Assembly: GCA_026390815.1 (NCBI GenBank)
Contig: JAPLFH010000007.1
Location: forward strand, 62,001 to 126,000
DNA from: Ignavibacteriales bacterium
Lineage (GTDB): Bacteria; Bacteroidota; Ignavibacteria; Ignavibacteriales; SURF-24
Length of the DNA stretch: 64,000 nucleotides
Direction of reading: 5' to 3'
Shown piece after piece: positions 52,934-64,000 of this stretch. Every line of letters starts with the position of its first letter. The stretch's first letter is position 1. Made by a program: the position numbers and the translations under genes. The notes under the pieces were generated by a model that was not told where the DNA came from, made no database searches, and saw only the letters and a program-made list of their open reading frames with translations.

Positions 52934-55477
52934 TTGAAAAAAATAATTTACATTTTCATATCCTTCATTACTTTTACTTCATTTAGCTTCCCGCAAACCG
53001 GAAGTATTAAAGGAAATGTATCCGATAAAGATTCACCAATAGCTGGTGTAAGTGTATCTATAATTAATACCGGGCTTGGTGCAGTATCAGATCTTAATGG
53101 AAACTATTTTGTTGCCGATATTCCATTCGGAAGATATAAAGTAAAGTTTAGTGTAATTGGTTATCTAACAGATACTCTCGATATTCAAATAACGACTAAC
53201 AAAACCTTCGAACTAAATGTTGTATTACGGGAAACTATAATTGAAGTTTCTGAAGTTGAAATTATTGGAAACCGGGTGCAGAGACAAAGAGATACCAGAG
53301 TAAGCCTGCTTAGCCTAAAACCATCAAGTGCAAGAGTTTTACCCGGAGCAATTCAGGATGTACTAAGAGCATTGCAATCGCTTCCAGGGGTGCTTGCTAT
53401 TAATGATTTTTCATCTCAGTTGGTTATACGCGGAAGCGGTCCAGATCAGAACTTAATTGTAATGGACGATATCGAAGTATTCAGTCCATACCGGTTATAT
53501 GGTGTTATCAGTATGTTCAATCCGGAAGCTGTTTCGGATATAAGTTTAATAACGGGTGGTTTCCCGGCAAGATATGGGGATAGACTTTCTGCTGTTCTTG
53601 ATGTAACAAACAAAGAAGGAACTAAGAATAATCTTTTCAAAGGAAATATTAATGCAAGCATTGTAAGCGCAAATTTAGTTCTCGAAGGAAAAAATCCATT
53701 CAACATAAAAGGAAGCTGGTTGTTTAATTCTCGAAGAACTTACTATGATTTAATTATAGAACCGTTTGTTAAAAAGGCTGGACTCGTGGAAGATAATGTG
53801 GCATTCCCAAACTTTTATGATTTTCAAGCAAAGCTTACATTTGGACCATTTAGCGGGCACCGGTTTTTACTTAACGGAATTTTATCGCGTGATGCAGTTC
53901 ATGTTGTAAGCGGAGCAAAAAGAGTAACCCCGGATAGTGTGGCAATACAAGATCAAACTAAAAATGATCTGGCAGGATTCGCATGGCATTATTCTCCAAC
54001 ACAAAAATTTCTTAATAAAGTAATTTTATCCTGGTATCGCAATGGAGGCGATTCTGGTTTGGATGCAGAAGTTCTGGATCCATCTATCGATCGCGATAGA
54101 TTTAAAGGAGCAATACCGGATACGCTTGCTGCATACCTGGTTGGGTTTGGTTTTAATTCAACTTACGCATACCGCAAATATTCCATTGATGATAAATTTA
54201 TTATCAATTGGGGAAGCAATGAGTTTGAAGCTGGTGCTGGGTATGATTTAATGCAAACCACTATCGATTTAAACTTCAAACTCTCACCGGAATTTCGGGC
54301 GGTACTTGTAAACAATCCAAGCTTTCGTGCGGCATTTAGCAGTTTAAAAGATGTTAAAGATTATTCACGCAGCCGGTTCTATGTCCAAAATAATTTTAAG
54401 GTTTCGCAAAATTTATTTCTGCAACCTGGTTTACGTTTTGATTATTCCGGTATTCTGGATAAATATTATATTGCTCCAAGATTTTCCTTCTCGTACGCAT
54501 TTAATAATATAACAACGCTGCGTGCTGTCTGGGGAATTTATTATCAATCACCCGGATATGAAAAGATGCGGGACGCATATGTTCTTTTTGATTTAAGTGA
54601 AAAAAATACTAAAACTCTGCAGGCAGAAAAAGCAACTCATTATGTTTTAAGTTTAGAAAGATGGCTTAGCGAAGAATGGCATGCAAAATTTGAAACTTAC
54701 TTCAAAAAGTTTGATGATCTGATAGTTCAAAAAAGAATTGTTGGAACAAAGTTTTTTACTGAGTCAATTCCCGGTAAAGACCTTCGCTTTAAAGATGCCT
54801 GGACAAGTCCCGTTCCGATTCGTGCTGATTCAACTACCCAAGTTCCAGTTAATAATTCTAATGGAGAAGCTTATGGATTTGAGTTTCTTTTAGAAAAGAA
54901 AAACGTAGTTGGTTCAAATATTTTATCCGGTTGGATTTCCTACACACTGGCATGGGCAAATAGATACGAGGAAAATTATAATTTCCCATTTAGGTTCGAT
55001 CAAAGACATACTATAAATATTGTTCTTGATTACCAGGCTAACAATTGGTTGACAATTGGATTACGATTTCAGTTTGGGTCTGGATTTCCTGTAACTCAGG
55101 CAATTGGAATTAAACCACGTGTAATTCTAAAAGATGAAAACGCAGACGGTATATCGGAAACCCCGGAGATTGTTACTGTAAGAAATTATTCGGATCCTTC
55201 AACTGGTCCTGTAGTTGTGTACGATATAGATTATGGTGGAAGAGAAAATTATTTTAAATCAAGAAAACCAGACTATCATAGACTCGATTTAAGGTTTACG
55301 GCTGCAACCAACTTTTGGGGATACGATTGGAATTTTTACCTTGATGTCATAAACGTTTACAACCGGACAAATGTAATTAATTATGATTATTTTGTTACAC
55401 CTGATTTAAAACTTGGTAAAAGAGCAACCGGTATGTTCCCGATTCTTCCAACGTTTGGATTTAATGTTAAATTTTAA
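52934..55477 (+). CDS. TonB-dependent outer-membrane receptor
   Basis: 847 residues, TTG start. Signal peptide (about 1-20), a carboxypeptidase-regulatory-like domain (GSIKGNVSDKDSPIAGVSVSI, about 23-110), a plug domain (RALQSLPGVLAINDFSSQLVIRGSGPDQNLIVMDDIEV, named by its parts), and a long barrel ending FNVKF. A typical Bacteroidota-type receptor for energised uptake of siderophores, vitamins or oligomers. No SusD partner gene follows, so glycan uptake is less likely; the substrate cannot be read. Confidence 0.92.
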   Translation: MKKIIYIFISFITFTSFSFPQTGSIKGNVSDKDSPIAGVSVSIINTGLGAVSDLNGNYFVADIPFGRYKVKFSVIGYLTDTLDIQITTNKTFELNVVLRETIIEVSEVEIIGNRVQRQRDTRVSLLSLKPSSARVLPGAIQDVLRALQSLPGVLAINDFSSQLVIRGSGPDQNLIVMDDIEVFSPYRLYGVISMFNPEAVSDISLITGGFPARYGDRLSAVLDVTNKEGTKNNLFKGNINASIVSANLVLEGKNPFNIKGSWLFNSRRTYYDLIIEPFVKKAGLVEDNVAFPNFYDFQAKLTFGPFSGHRFLLNGILSRDAVHVVSGAKRVTPDSVAIQDQTKNDLAGFAWHYSPTQKFLNKVILSWYRNGGDSGLDAEVLDPSIDRDRFKGAIPDTLAAYLVGFGFNSTYAYRKYSIDDKFIINWGSNEFEAGAGYDLMQTTIDLNFKLSPEFRAVLVNNPSFRAAFSSLKDVKDYSRSRFYVQNNFKVSQNLFLQPGLRFDYSGILDKYYIAPRFSFSYAFNNITTLRAVWGIYYQSPGYEKMRDAYVLFDLSEKNTKTLQAEKATHYVLSLERWLSEEWHAKFETYFKKFDDLIVQKRIVGTKFFTESIPGKDLRFKDAWTSPVPIRADSTTQVPVNNSNGEAYGFEFLLEKKNVVGSNILSGWISYTLAWANRYEENYNFPFRFDQRHTINIVLDYQANNWLTIGLRFQFGSGFPVTQAIGIKPRVILKDENADGISETPEIVTVRNYSDPSTGPVVVYDIDYGGRENYFKSRKPDYHRLDLRFTAATNFWGYDWNFYLDVINVYNRTNVINYDYFVTPDLKLGKRATGMFPILPTFGFNVKF

Positions 55478-55528
55478 TGGCTAAAGAAATGTCATTTCTT
55501 GTAAGATAAAACATTTCTAAATTTCAAT

Positions 55529-56710
55529 ATGAACGAAATACTTACAGTAAGCGGATTAACAAAACTGATAAAACTAACTCTTGAAGAAGAGTTTACGGAT
55601 ATATCTGTTGAGGGAGAAATTTCTAACTATAAAGCTCATGTTTCGGGGCACTGGTATTTCAATCTTAAAGATTCCACCGCAGTAATTAATTGTACGATGT
55701 GGCGTGGATTAAACAGTTATGTTTTCTTTACACCAACTGATGGAATGAAAATTATAGTTAGCGGAAGAATTACTGTTTATCCACCGCGAGGCAACTATCA
55801 ATTAGAAGTTCGTTCAATGAAACCAGCCGGTGAGGGTGAACTGCAGGCAGCATTTGAAAGATTGAAAAGGAAACTTCAAGCAGAAGGATTGTTTGATGAA
55901 CAATTCAAAAAACCAATTCCCTCTTTCGCTAAAAAAATTGGAATTGTTACTGCAATTGATGGTGCTGCATTCAGGGATTTGATAAGCATTGCACGTAGAA
56001 GATTTCCATTGATTGAATTAGTCATCGCTCCTTCCAAAGTTCAGGGAGAAGGCGCCGCTATATCGATTGTTGAAAGTATTGAGATGTTGAATACTAAGAA
56101 AGATATTGATCTGATAATTGTTGGCAGAGGTGGTGGTTCATTGGAAGATCTTTGGGCTTTTAATGAAGAAGCAGTTGCCAGGGCAATCTTCGCATCAAAT
56201 ATTCCTGTTGTTAGCGCCGTTGGACATGAAGTTGATTTTACAATTGCTGATTTTGTTGCTGACTTACGTGCTGCAACACCTTCTGCGGCAATGGAAATTG
56301 TAACACCAAACCAGGAAGACTTAATGAATTTTTTAGAAGAATTTTCGTTAAAATCAACCGAGATTATTTCATATATTTTAGATGACAAAAAGAAAATGAT
56401 ATGGAATATTATGAACTCGTACGGTTTTAGAGTTCCGCAAGATAAGGTGAAAATAAAAATTCAGGAATTAGATAATCTTTTTTATAGAGTACAACAAAAG
56501 ATCGATGGTAAATTGAACTCTATAAAAAACAAATTCCAGCTTTTAGTTAAAGATCTCGAAGCGAATGACCTTAAGAAAATTTTGAAGAAAGGATTTGTTC
56601 TTGTTAGGCAGGATACCAAAATAATAAGTCGTGCAAAACAATTTGATGGGAACCTACCTGCATCATTAAATTTTTACGATAACGAAATTGTAGTGAAAAA
56701 AACTTTATGA
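55529..56710 (+). CDS. xseA: Exodeoxyribonuclease VII large subunit
   Basis: 393 residues, somewhat shorter than the E. coli subunit (456). N-terminal OB fold ([27 protein letters not shown] in parts), central catalytic region with [21 protein letters not shown] and [31 protein letters not shown]-like residues, then a coiled-coil region and the C-terminal GFVLVRQD. With XseB it degrades single-stranded DNA from both ends. Overlaps xseB by 4 bases. Confidence 0.95.
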   Translation: [393 protein letters not shown]

Positions 56711-56940
56711 AAAAAAACAATGTAAAATCATTTGAAGATTCTTTAAAAAGATTAGAAGAAATTTCAAATTTACTTGATAGCGAAGAAGTTGGGTTAGACC
56801 AGGCAATATCTCTTTATGAAGAGGGAATTGAGCTTTCTAAAATTTGCATGAACAAATTGAAAGAAGCCGAATTGAAAATTTCTTCATTTAAGAAAAATCT
56901 GGAAGACAATACAATTGAAGAAACTGAATTTGAAGAATAA
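56707..56940 (+). CDS. xseB: Exodeoxyribonuclease VII small subunit
   Basis: 77 residues, all-helical: SFEDSLKRLEEISNLLDSEE, GLDQAISLYEEGIELSKIC, LKEAELKI, the XseB signature. It binds the coiled-coil of XseA in the exonuclease VII complex. ATGA overlap with xseA. Acidic C-terminal tail. Confidence 0.95.
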   Translation: MKKNNVKSFEDSLKRLEEISNLLDSEEVGLDQAISLYEEGIELSKICMNKLKEAELKISSFKKNLEDNTIEETEFEE

Positions 56941-57059
56941 ATGAATTACTGTCGACTTAATCATATTTTTTAATAGTATGCTTAAGCAAATTGTTTTTGA
57001 TAATTAGGTCTTGTATTAAAGCATCATAAGAATTAAGTTGAATAGCACACAGGCAAAGG

Positions 57060-58979
57060 ATGGATGACGAAATTAAATATAAATTACTTTCCAAGATAAA
57101 CTCTCCAAAAGATATTAGAGATTTTGATTCTGGTGAGCTTAAACTTTTATGTTCAGAAATCAGGGAATTTTTAATCGATGTAATTTCGCAGGTTGGCGGA
57201 CATTTTGGCGGTGGTCTTGGCGCCGTTGAATTAACTGTTGCACTTCATAAAGTTTTTGACACACCGAATGACATTCTTGTTTGGGATACAGGTCATCAAG
57301 CTTATCCTCATAAAGTTCTTACAGGTAGAAAAGATTCCCTTAATACAATCAGGCAATTAAATGGTCTAAGCGGCTTTCTTAAAAGAAGTGAAAGTGAATA
57401 CGATGCATTTGGGGCAGGGCATGCTTCAACCTCAATTTCAGCAGCACTGGGTATTGCGCTTGCACGCGATTTAAATAAGGAAAGCAAGAAAGTAATTGCT
57501 GTTATTGGTGATGGAGCAATGACTGGCGGGATGGCTTATGAAGCTATGAATAATGCCGGAGTTCGTAAATCTGATTTAATTGTTGTACTCAATGATAACA
57601 ATATGTCTATTGGTCCAAACGTATGGCAGATTTCCAATTATTTTACTGAAATGATTTCCCACCCCGAATATAATAGATTCAAAGCACGCATTTGGGACTT
57701 GACTGGAAAGATGGATAATTTGGGAGACAGGGTTAGAAAAATTGCAGCTAGAATTGAAGGAGGAATTAAGGCAGTTATTACTCCAGGTATGCTGTTCGAA
57801 GCTTTAGGTTTCAGATATTTTGGACCGGTGAACGGGCACAATGTTACACAATTAATAAAATTATTTGAGCATGTTAAGCACTTGAAAGGACCGATTCTTA
57901 TCCATGCATTAACGCAGAAAGGAAAAGGTTACAAACCAGCTGAAGAACATGTTCAGCGTCTTCATGCTTCTACTCCATTTGATAAACTTACCGGCAAAGC
58001 TTTTAAAAAAGTTGGGGCGCTTCCATCTTTTACAAAAATATTTGGTGAAGCTATAGTAGAAATTGTAAAAGATAATCCTAAGGTTGTTGGTATAACGGCA
58101 GCAATGCCGGATGGTACAGGGATGGATATTTTACAAAATGCTTTCCCTCAAAATTATATTGATGTTGGAATAGCCGAAGAACATGCTGTAACTTCAGCTG
58201 CCGGTATGGCAACACAAGGAATAATTCCTGTTGTTGCAATTTATTCAACATTTCTTCAACGCGCTTTCGATCAAATTATTCATGATGTTGCATTGCAAAA
58301 ACTTCATGTAGTTTTTATTTTAGATCGCGCCGGACTGGTGGGAGCTGATGGTCCAACTCATCATGGTACTTTTGATTTATCGTATCTTAGATTGATTCCG
58401 AATATGGTAGTTATGGCTCCAAAAGATGAAGTTGAATTGCGCAATATGCTCTTTACCGCTATCGAGTATAAAGACGGACCTGTTGCAATCCGCTACCCAC
58501 GTGGTAATGTTTTCGGGCTTCAGATAAAAAATGGATTTGAAAAAATTGATATTGGGAAAGTTGAAATTTTGAATACCGGAGACGATGTTGCGATTCTCTC
58601 AGTTGGTTCTATGGTAAACAATTCTTTAAATGCGGCGGAAATACTCAAGGAAAATGAAATTAATGCTGAAGTTGTAAATATGAGATTTATAAAACCGCTC
58701 GATATAGAATTTCTTGATAGAATTGCTTCCACACATAAAAAAATTGTTACTTTAGAAGAGAATTCTTTGATGGGCGGTTTTGGCAGCGCTGTGGTTGAAT
58801 ATTTTGCTGATAAAAATTATCGAAATGAAATTCTACGATTAGGAATACCGGATAAATTTATTGAGCACGGAACGCAACAAGAATTGCATAAACTACTCGG
58901 ACTGGATGCTTTGGGAATTGCCGATAAAGTTAAACTCTTTTTGAAAGGAAAAGCAACTCACCAGGAGATAATTTTATAA
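57060..58979 (+). CDS. dxs: 1-deoxy-D-xylulose-5-phosphate synthase
   Basis: 639 residues, first enzyme of the MEP isoprenoid pathway. TPP-binding motif GDGAMTGGMAYEAMNNAG ... VLNDNNMSIGPNV; VGGHFGGGLGAVELTVALH near the start; transketolase-type YSTFLQRAFDQIIHDVAL, DRAGLVGADGPTHHGTFDLSY and the C-terminal TLEENSLMGGFGS. IAEEHAVTSAAGMA holds the catalytic Glu. Lengths agree with the family. Stop overlaps the next start by 1 base (TAATG), so it is coupled to the oxidoreductase gene. Confidence 0.96.
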   Translation: MDDEIKYKLLSKINSPKDIRDFDSGELKLLCSEIREFLIDVISQVGGHFGGGLGAVELTVALHKVFDTPNDILVWDTGHQAYPHKVLTGRKDSLNTIRQLNGLSGFLKRSESEYDAFGAGHASTSISAALGIALARDLNKESKKVIAVIGDGAMTGGMAYEAMNNAGVRKSDLIVVLNDNNMSIGPNVWQISNYFTEMISHPEYNRFKARIWDLTGKMDNLGDRVRKIAARIEGGIKAVITPGMLFEALGFRYFGPVNGHNVTQLIKLFEHVKHLKGPILIHALTQKGKGYKPAEEHVQRLHASTPFDKLTGKAFKKVGALPSFTKIFGEAIVEIVKDNPKVVGITAAMPDGTGMDILQNAFPQNYIDVGIAEEHAVTSAAGMATQGIIPVVAIYSTFLQRAFDQIIHDVALQKLHVVFILDRAGLVGADGPTHHGTFDLSYLRLIPNMVVMAPKDEVELRNMLFTAIEYKDGPVAIRYPRGNVFGLQIKNGFEKIDIGKVEILNTGDDVAILSVGSMVNNSLNAAEILKENEINAEVVNMRFIKPLDIEFLDRIASTHKKIVTLEENSLMGGFGSAVVEYFADKNYRNEILRLGIPDKFIEHGTQQELHKLLGLDALGIADKVKLFLKGKATHQEIIL

Positions 58980-59980
58980 TGGGGAAAAAGAAAATTGCAA
59001 TAATTGGCTTGGGCGGAATTTCACAACTGGTTCATTTGCCAATTCTTTCTAAATTTAAGGATATTGAAATTAATGCTGTTTCTGAAATAAATAAAAACAG
59101 ATTAAATGTTGTTGCTGATAAATTTTCTATTTCCAACAGGTACCAGGATTATAACAAAATGCTGGAGCAAGTAGAATTGGATGCCGTTATTATCGCGACT
59201 CCAACGAACACTCATACACAAGTAGGCATCGATTGCCTTAAAGCCAAAAAAAATATTTTTGTTGAAAAGCCAATAGCCAGAAGATTTGATGAAGCTGAAC
59301 TAATAAATGAAGAAGCAAAGTTGAATAAGAGAAATGTAATGATTGGAATGAACCAACGATTCAGACCGGAATCAATGCTTTTGAAAAGTATTATTAAAAC
59401 TGGTGAACTTGGGGATTTATATTTTTTAAAAGCTGCCTGGGCAAGAGAGCAAAGCAGCAGAGAAAAATGGATGTTGAAGAAAAGCGAATCTGGTGGTGGT
59501 GTTCTTCTGGATTTGGGTATCGTCCTTTTAGATTTAGCAATGTGGTTATATGATTACCGCAGTGTAAGTACTGTTACTGCCCAACATTACTTTCATTATA
59601 CAAAAGAAGTTGAAGACACAGCTGTTGCTTTTATCAGGTGTAAAGATTCTTCTGTAATTGGTATCGAAGTAAGCTGGGTGCCAAAACCAGTTAAAGAACA
59701 AATGATACTTACAGTTTATGGTTCCAAAGGTTGGGCGCAACTTAATCCATTAAAAGTTTATAAACGAATAAATGATCAGTACATCGATTATTCTCCTGCA
59801 CAGTTGAAAGATGAAAAAGGGATCTTCAAAAAATCCTATGAAAATGAATTGAGATATTTTATTGGTGCTCTTAGAGGCGATTTTCCATATATGTCTACCA
59901 GCGAAGATGCCGTGCTGAGAATGTCCTTAATAGAATCTATTTATAAATCTGCTGAAACAAAAACCGAAGTTAAAATTTAA
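58979..59980 (+). CDS. Gfo/Idh/MocA-family oxidoreductase
   Basis: 333 residues. N-terminal Rossmann motif GLGGISQLVHLPIL, NAD(P)-dependent, with the family signature EKPIARRFDEAE and a later GGGVLLDLGIVLLDLAMWLY (the usual catalytic HxxD region reads GIVLLD here, so the conserved His is replaced). The replacement may signal a changed or lost reaction. Substrate unknown; family members oxidise sugars or related compounds. One-base overlap with dxs and 8 bases before the response-regulator gene, so it may be part of the same transcript. Confidence 0.85.
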   Translation: MGKKKIAIIGLGGISQLVHLPILSKFKDIEINAVSEINKNRLNVVADKFSISNRYQDYNKMLEQVELDAVIIATPTNTHTQVGIDCLKAKKNIFVEKPIARRFDEAELINEEAKLNKRNVMIGMNQRFRPESMLLKSIIKTGELGDLYFLKAAWAREQSSREKWMLKKSESGGGVLLDLGIVLLDLAMWLYDYRSVSTVTAQHYFHYTKEVEDTAVAFIRCKDSSVIGIEVSWVPKPVKEQMILTVYGSKGWAQLNPLKVYKRINDQYIDYSPAQLKDEKGIFKKSYENELRYFIGALRGDFPYMSTSEDAVLRMSLIESIYKSAETKTEVKI

Positions 59981-59988
59981 GGCTGGAT

Positions 59989-60687
59989 ATGAAGTCTAAA
60001 ATACTATTAGTCGATGATGAACACGATATAATTGAATTTCTCCAATACAATTTGGAGCAGGAAGGATTTGATGTTATTTGTGCTTATGACGGAGAAGATG
60101 CATTACAAAAAATTATTGAAAAGCCGGATCTTATTATTCTTGATGTTATGATGCCAAAACTTGACGGCTATGAAGTATGTAAAATTATTCGTCAAAAAAA
60201 GGAATTTGAAAATACTCCAGTAATTTTTTTAACAGCAAAATCCGGTGAAAAGGATGAGATAAAAGGACTTGATCTTGGAGCTGACGACTTTATACAGAAA
60301 CCGATTTCACCAAAGAAATTAATTGCACGTGTAAAATCCAACTTAAGAAAGTTGGAAAGTTTATCTGAATTCAATCTACCAGGAAAATTAGTAATTGGAA
60401 TTCTGGAAATTGATCGGGAAAAATATATTGTAAATATTGCTGGCGATGATTTGGTTCTCCCAAGAAAGGAATTTGAAATATTAAATTACCTTGCCACTCA
60501 TCCAGGTAAAGTATTTAGCAGAGACGCAATTTTGCGGGATGTTTGGGGTACAAATGTTTTTGTTGTTGAAAGAACAATTGATGTACACATTAGGAAAATA
60601 AGAGAGAAGTTCGGGAAATATTCAGAAATGATTGAAACAATAAAGGGAGTTGGTTATAAATTCAAAAGCATTGAAAAACATTTTTAA
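59989..60687 (+). CDS. OmpR/PhoB-family response regulator
   Basis: 232 residues. Receiver domain (1-120) with Asp9-Asp10, phosphoacceptor Asp52 in LIILDVMMPKLDGYE, the conserved Thr/Lys in VIFLTAKS, and a winged-helix DNA-binding domain (about 135-228) ending ETIKGVGYKFKSIEKHF. It resembles PhoB-type regulators. Overlaps the sensor kinase gene by 38 bases, so the pair is co-translated. Target genes unknown; no Pho box could be judged by eye. Confidence 0.92.
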   Translation: MKSKILLVDDEHDIIEFLQYNLEQEGFDVICAYDGEDALQKIIEKPDLIILDVMMPKLDGYEVCKIIRQKKEFENTPVIFLTAKSGEKDEIKGLDLGADDFIQKPISPKKLIARVKSNLRKLESLSEFNLPGKLVIGILEIDREKYIVNIAGDDLVLPRKEFEILNYLATHPGKVFSRDAILRDVWGTNVFVVERTIDVHIRKIREKFGKYSEMIETIKGVGYKFKSIEKHF

Positions 60688-61699
60688 CAATATCTTTTCT
60701 TCAAGATTTTTTGGAAGTGGAATATTTGCTGCAAGTGCATTGTTATTTTTTATTTGTTCCTTTTCTTTTTCTATCAATGGTTATAATATTATTTATTTGT
60801 TTGTTATCATCCTTATTTTTGATATCGCAATCCATTTCATCATTAGCAAAAAACGAAATACAGAAATAGAAAAAATAAAAAATGTTATCCAATCAATAAG
60901 AAACAACAACTTTACTTCTCCGGATGAAATATTGCTTGATAAATCACTTGCAGGGTTGCAGGAAGAAATTCAAGCGATGTTTTTGAAATCGAAGAATGAT
61001 ATTGATAATCTTAAACGACTCGAACGAGTGCGAACGGAATTTCTTGGTAATGTTTCCCACGAACTTAGAACACCAATTTTTGCTATACAGGGATTTTTAG
61101 AAACTCTTCTCGATGGGGCAATAGATGATCCTAAGGTGAATAAAAGTTTTCTAAAGAAAGCAAATAACCACACTGAGAATTTAAACCAGCTTTTAAATGA
61201 TCTGATTGATATTTCGATGATCGAATCCGGTGAGATGCACTTGAGTTTTCGTTATTTCAATATCAAAGAATTTCTTGAACAAATTGTGTTTGAAATAAAG
61301 CATTTGGCTGAAGAAAAAAATATCGAGCTGTTGCTTCTTCATGGTAATGAAAATCTCCAACTATTTGGTGATAAGAACAAACTTAAACAGGTTATGATTA
61401 ATCTGATTCAGAACGCCATAAAGTATACAGAGCAAGGAAAAGTTGAAGTAATTATTGAAGAGAAAGATAAATTTGCCAAAATAATTGTTAAAGATAGCGG
61501 AATAGGAATTGCAAAAGAGAACTTAAATAGAATATTTGAACGATTCTACCGGGTCGATAAAGACAGGTCGCGCGCAATTGGTGGTACAGGTTTAGGATTA
61601 GCAATTGCAAAACATATAATCGAAGCACATTCATCCAAAATAGAAGTTGATAGTGATCTGGGAAAAGGTTCAACCTTTTGGTTCAATTTGAAAAAATAA
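60650..61699 (+). CDS. PhoR-like sensor histidine kinase
   Basis: 349 residues. Two N-terminal membrane helices (about 20-42 and 47-66), a short linker without a recognisable HAMP or PAS domain, HisKA with His137 in NVSHELRTPIFAIQGFLETLL, then the ATPase domain with NLIQNAIKYTEQGK (N box), VKDSGIGIAKENLNRIF (G1) and GGTGLGLAIAKHII (G2). The TTG start is placed by frame openness only; no SD is in good position. Partner is the overlapping response regulator. The stimulus cannot be inferred, as there is almost no periplasmic domain. Confidence 0.9.
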   Translation: MVINSKALKNIFNNIFSSRFFGSGIFAASALLFFICSFSFSINGYNIIYLFVIILIFDIAIHFIISKKRNTEIEKIKNVIQSIRNNNFTSPDEILLDKSLAGLQEEIQAMFLKSKNDIDNLKRLERVRTEFLGNVSHELRTPIFAIQGFLETLLDGAIDDPKVNKSFLKKANNHTENLNQLLNDLIDISMIESGEMHLSFRYFNIKEFLEQIVFEIKHLAEEKNIELLLLHGNENLQLFGDKNKLKQVMINLIQNAIKYTEQGKVEVIIEEKDKFAKIIVKDSGIGIAKENLNRIFERFYRVDKDRSRAIGGTGLGLAIAKHIIEAHSSKIEVDSDLGKGSTFWFNLKK

Positions 61700-61758
61700 A
61701 TATTGTTTTATAATTTGAATCATCCAGAAATTACTAGTGGATTTCAAAAGATAAATAA

Positions 61759-63435
<1,677 letters not shown>

Positions 63436-63451
63436 AAAAGGAAATTTTATT

Positions 63452-64000
63452 ATGAAGTATTTTGGATTTCGCCTTTTAAAAATATTTATTTCAATAAGTT
63501 TGTTCTTCTTACTCACATCGAATGTAAAAGGACAGGTTAAAACCATACCCGTTTGGTCGAATGGAATTCCGGGTGCGATAGAAAATAATGATTATAAAGA
63601 GGGAACTCTAAAAACTTCAATAGATCATATTGCAAAAGTAACTGAGCCAACTATTTCAATTTATTCCCCACCAAAGGATAAATCAACAGGAGCGGCAATA
63701 ATTATTTGCCCTGGTGGGGGATATGCTATGCTGGCAAATGGACACGAAGGTAAGGATATTGCAGCATGGCTTAATGAATTAGGTATTACTGGAGTCTTAC
63801 TTAAATATCGTCTGCCAAGCGATGAAATCATGAAAAATAAAAGTATTGGTCCGCTGCAAGATATTCAGGAAGCAATTCGTATCATAAGACGCAATGCAAA
63901 AGATTTTGGGATTGATGTTAAGAAAATTGGTGTTATAGGTTTTTCTGCTGGCGGACATCTTGCATCAACAATAAGTACGCATTATTTAGAAAAAGTTTAT
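63452..64000 (+). CDS. Exported alpha/beta-hydrolase (acetylesterase-like), cut by window end
   Basis: First 183 residues; the frame runs off the right edge. Signal peptide MKYFGFRLLKIFISISLFFL... ending VKGQ, then IPVWSNGIPGA, PGGGYAMLANGHEGKDIAAWLNELG with the HGG-like oxyanion segment replaced by PGGGY, and the nucleophile elbow GVIGFSAGGHLAST. This resembles BD-FAE/acetyl xylan esterase-type hydrolases of Bacteroidota. AAAGGAAA precedes the ATG. The Asp and His of the triad lie beyond the window. Confidence 0.85.
   Translation, partial: MKYFGFRLLKIFISISLFFLLTSNVKGQVKTIPVWSNGIPGAIENNDYKEGTLKTSIDHIAKVTEPTISIYSPPKDKSTGAAIIICPGGGYAMLANGHEGKDIAAWLNELGITGVLLKYRLPSDEIMKNKSIGPLQDIQEAIRIIRRNAKDFGIDVKKIGVIGFSAGGHLASTISTHYLEKVY

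Noticed and set aside
55478-55528. Terminator after the TonB receptor gene
   Set aside because: AAGAAAT/ATTTCTT is an AT-only palindrome with a 3-base loop and no T run.

Overview
The window is about 64 kb of AT-rich bacterial chromosome. It reads as a member of the Ignavibacteria or a close Bacteroidota/Chlorobi relative. This placement is inferred from gene content: paired LptF/LptG permeases, a TonB receptor with a carboxypeptidase-like N-terminal domain, many secreted beta-barrel proteins, very large multiheme c-type cytochromes, and a DAHP synthase inside the trp operon. No 16S rRNA gene is present. Shine-Dalgarno sites (GGAG, AGGAG) are common and TTG is used unusually often as a start codon.

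Layout. 0-5.4 kb: envelope proteins and the LptF/LptG pair (minus strand). 5.7-9.8 kb: M20 peptidase, lipoprotein, YgfZ-like protein, cob(I)alamin adenosyltransferase. 9.8-10.5 kb: tmRNA gene whose 3' end is duplicated around a small GIY-YIG nuclease gene. 10.6-11.8 kb: dapF and a small protein. 12.0-21.2 kb: a six-gene electron-transfer cluster made of a di-heme cytochrome b, a TPR protein, a membrane-anchored Fe-S/FAD oxidoreductase, a 20-heme and a 43-heme cytochrome c, and an outer-membrane barrel. 21.3-33.1 kb: housekeeping genes (PHP phosphoesterase, tRNA-Arg, efp, accB, accC, gcvH, guaA, radC, phoH, mazG, RidA family). 33.1-40.8 kb: complete minus-strand trp operon E-G-D-C-F-aroF-B-A, preceded by a leader peptide with tandem Trp codons and a terminator. 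40.9-50.9 kb: panD, rsfS, argS, comF-like, VWA protein, PhzF, surE, GNAT. 50.9-52.9 kb: a loose, partly degenerate patch. 52.9-64 kb: TonB receptor, xseA/xseB, dxs, Gfo/Idh oxidoreductase, a PhoB/PhoR-like two-component pair, pgi, and the start of an esterase gene cut by the window edge.

Most notable. (1) The 12-21 kb cluster looks like a complete inner-membrane to outer-membrane electron conduit with 63 CxxCH haem sites in two adjacent genes. The larger cytochrome has grown by an exact 897-bp in-frame tandem duplication. (2) The tmRNA 3' end is repeated after a GIY-YIG gene, and the second copy has 20 extra bases, containing a small hairpin, in its T-loop. (3) The trp operon has a classical ribosome-stalling attenuator that can be read directly: a 24-residue leader peptide with Trp-Trp, a first hairpin over those codons, an 11-bp antiterminator and a terminator just before trpE.
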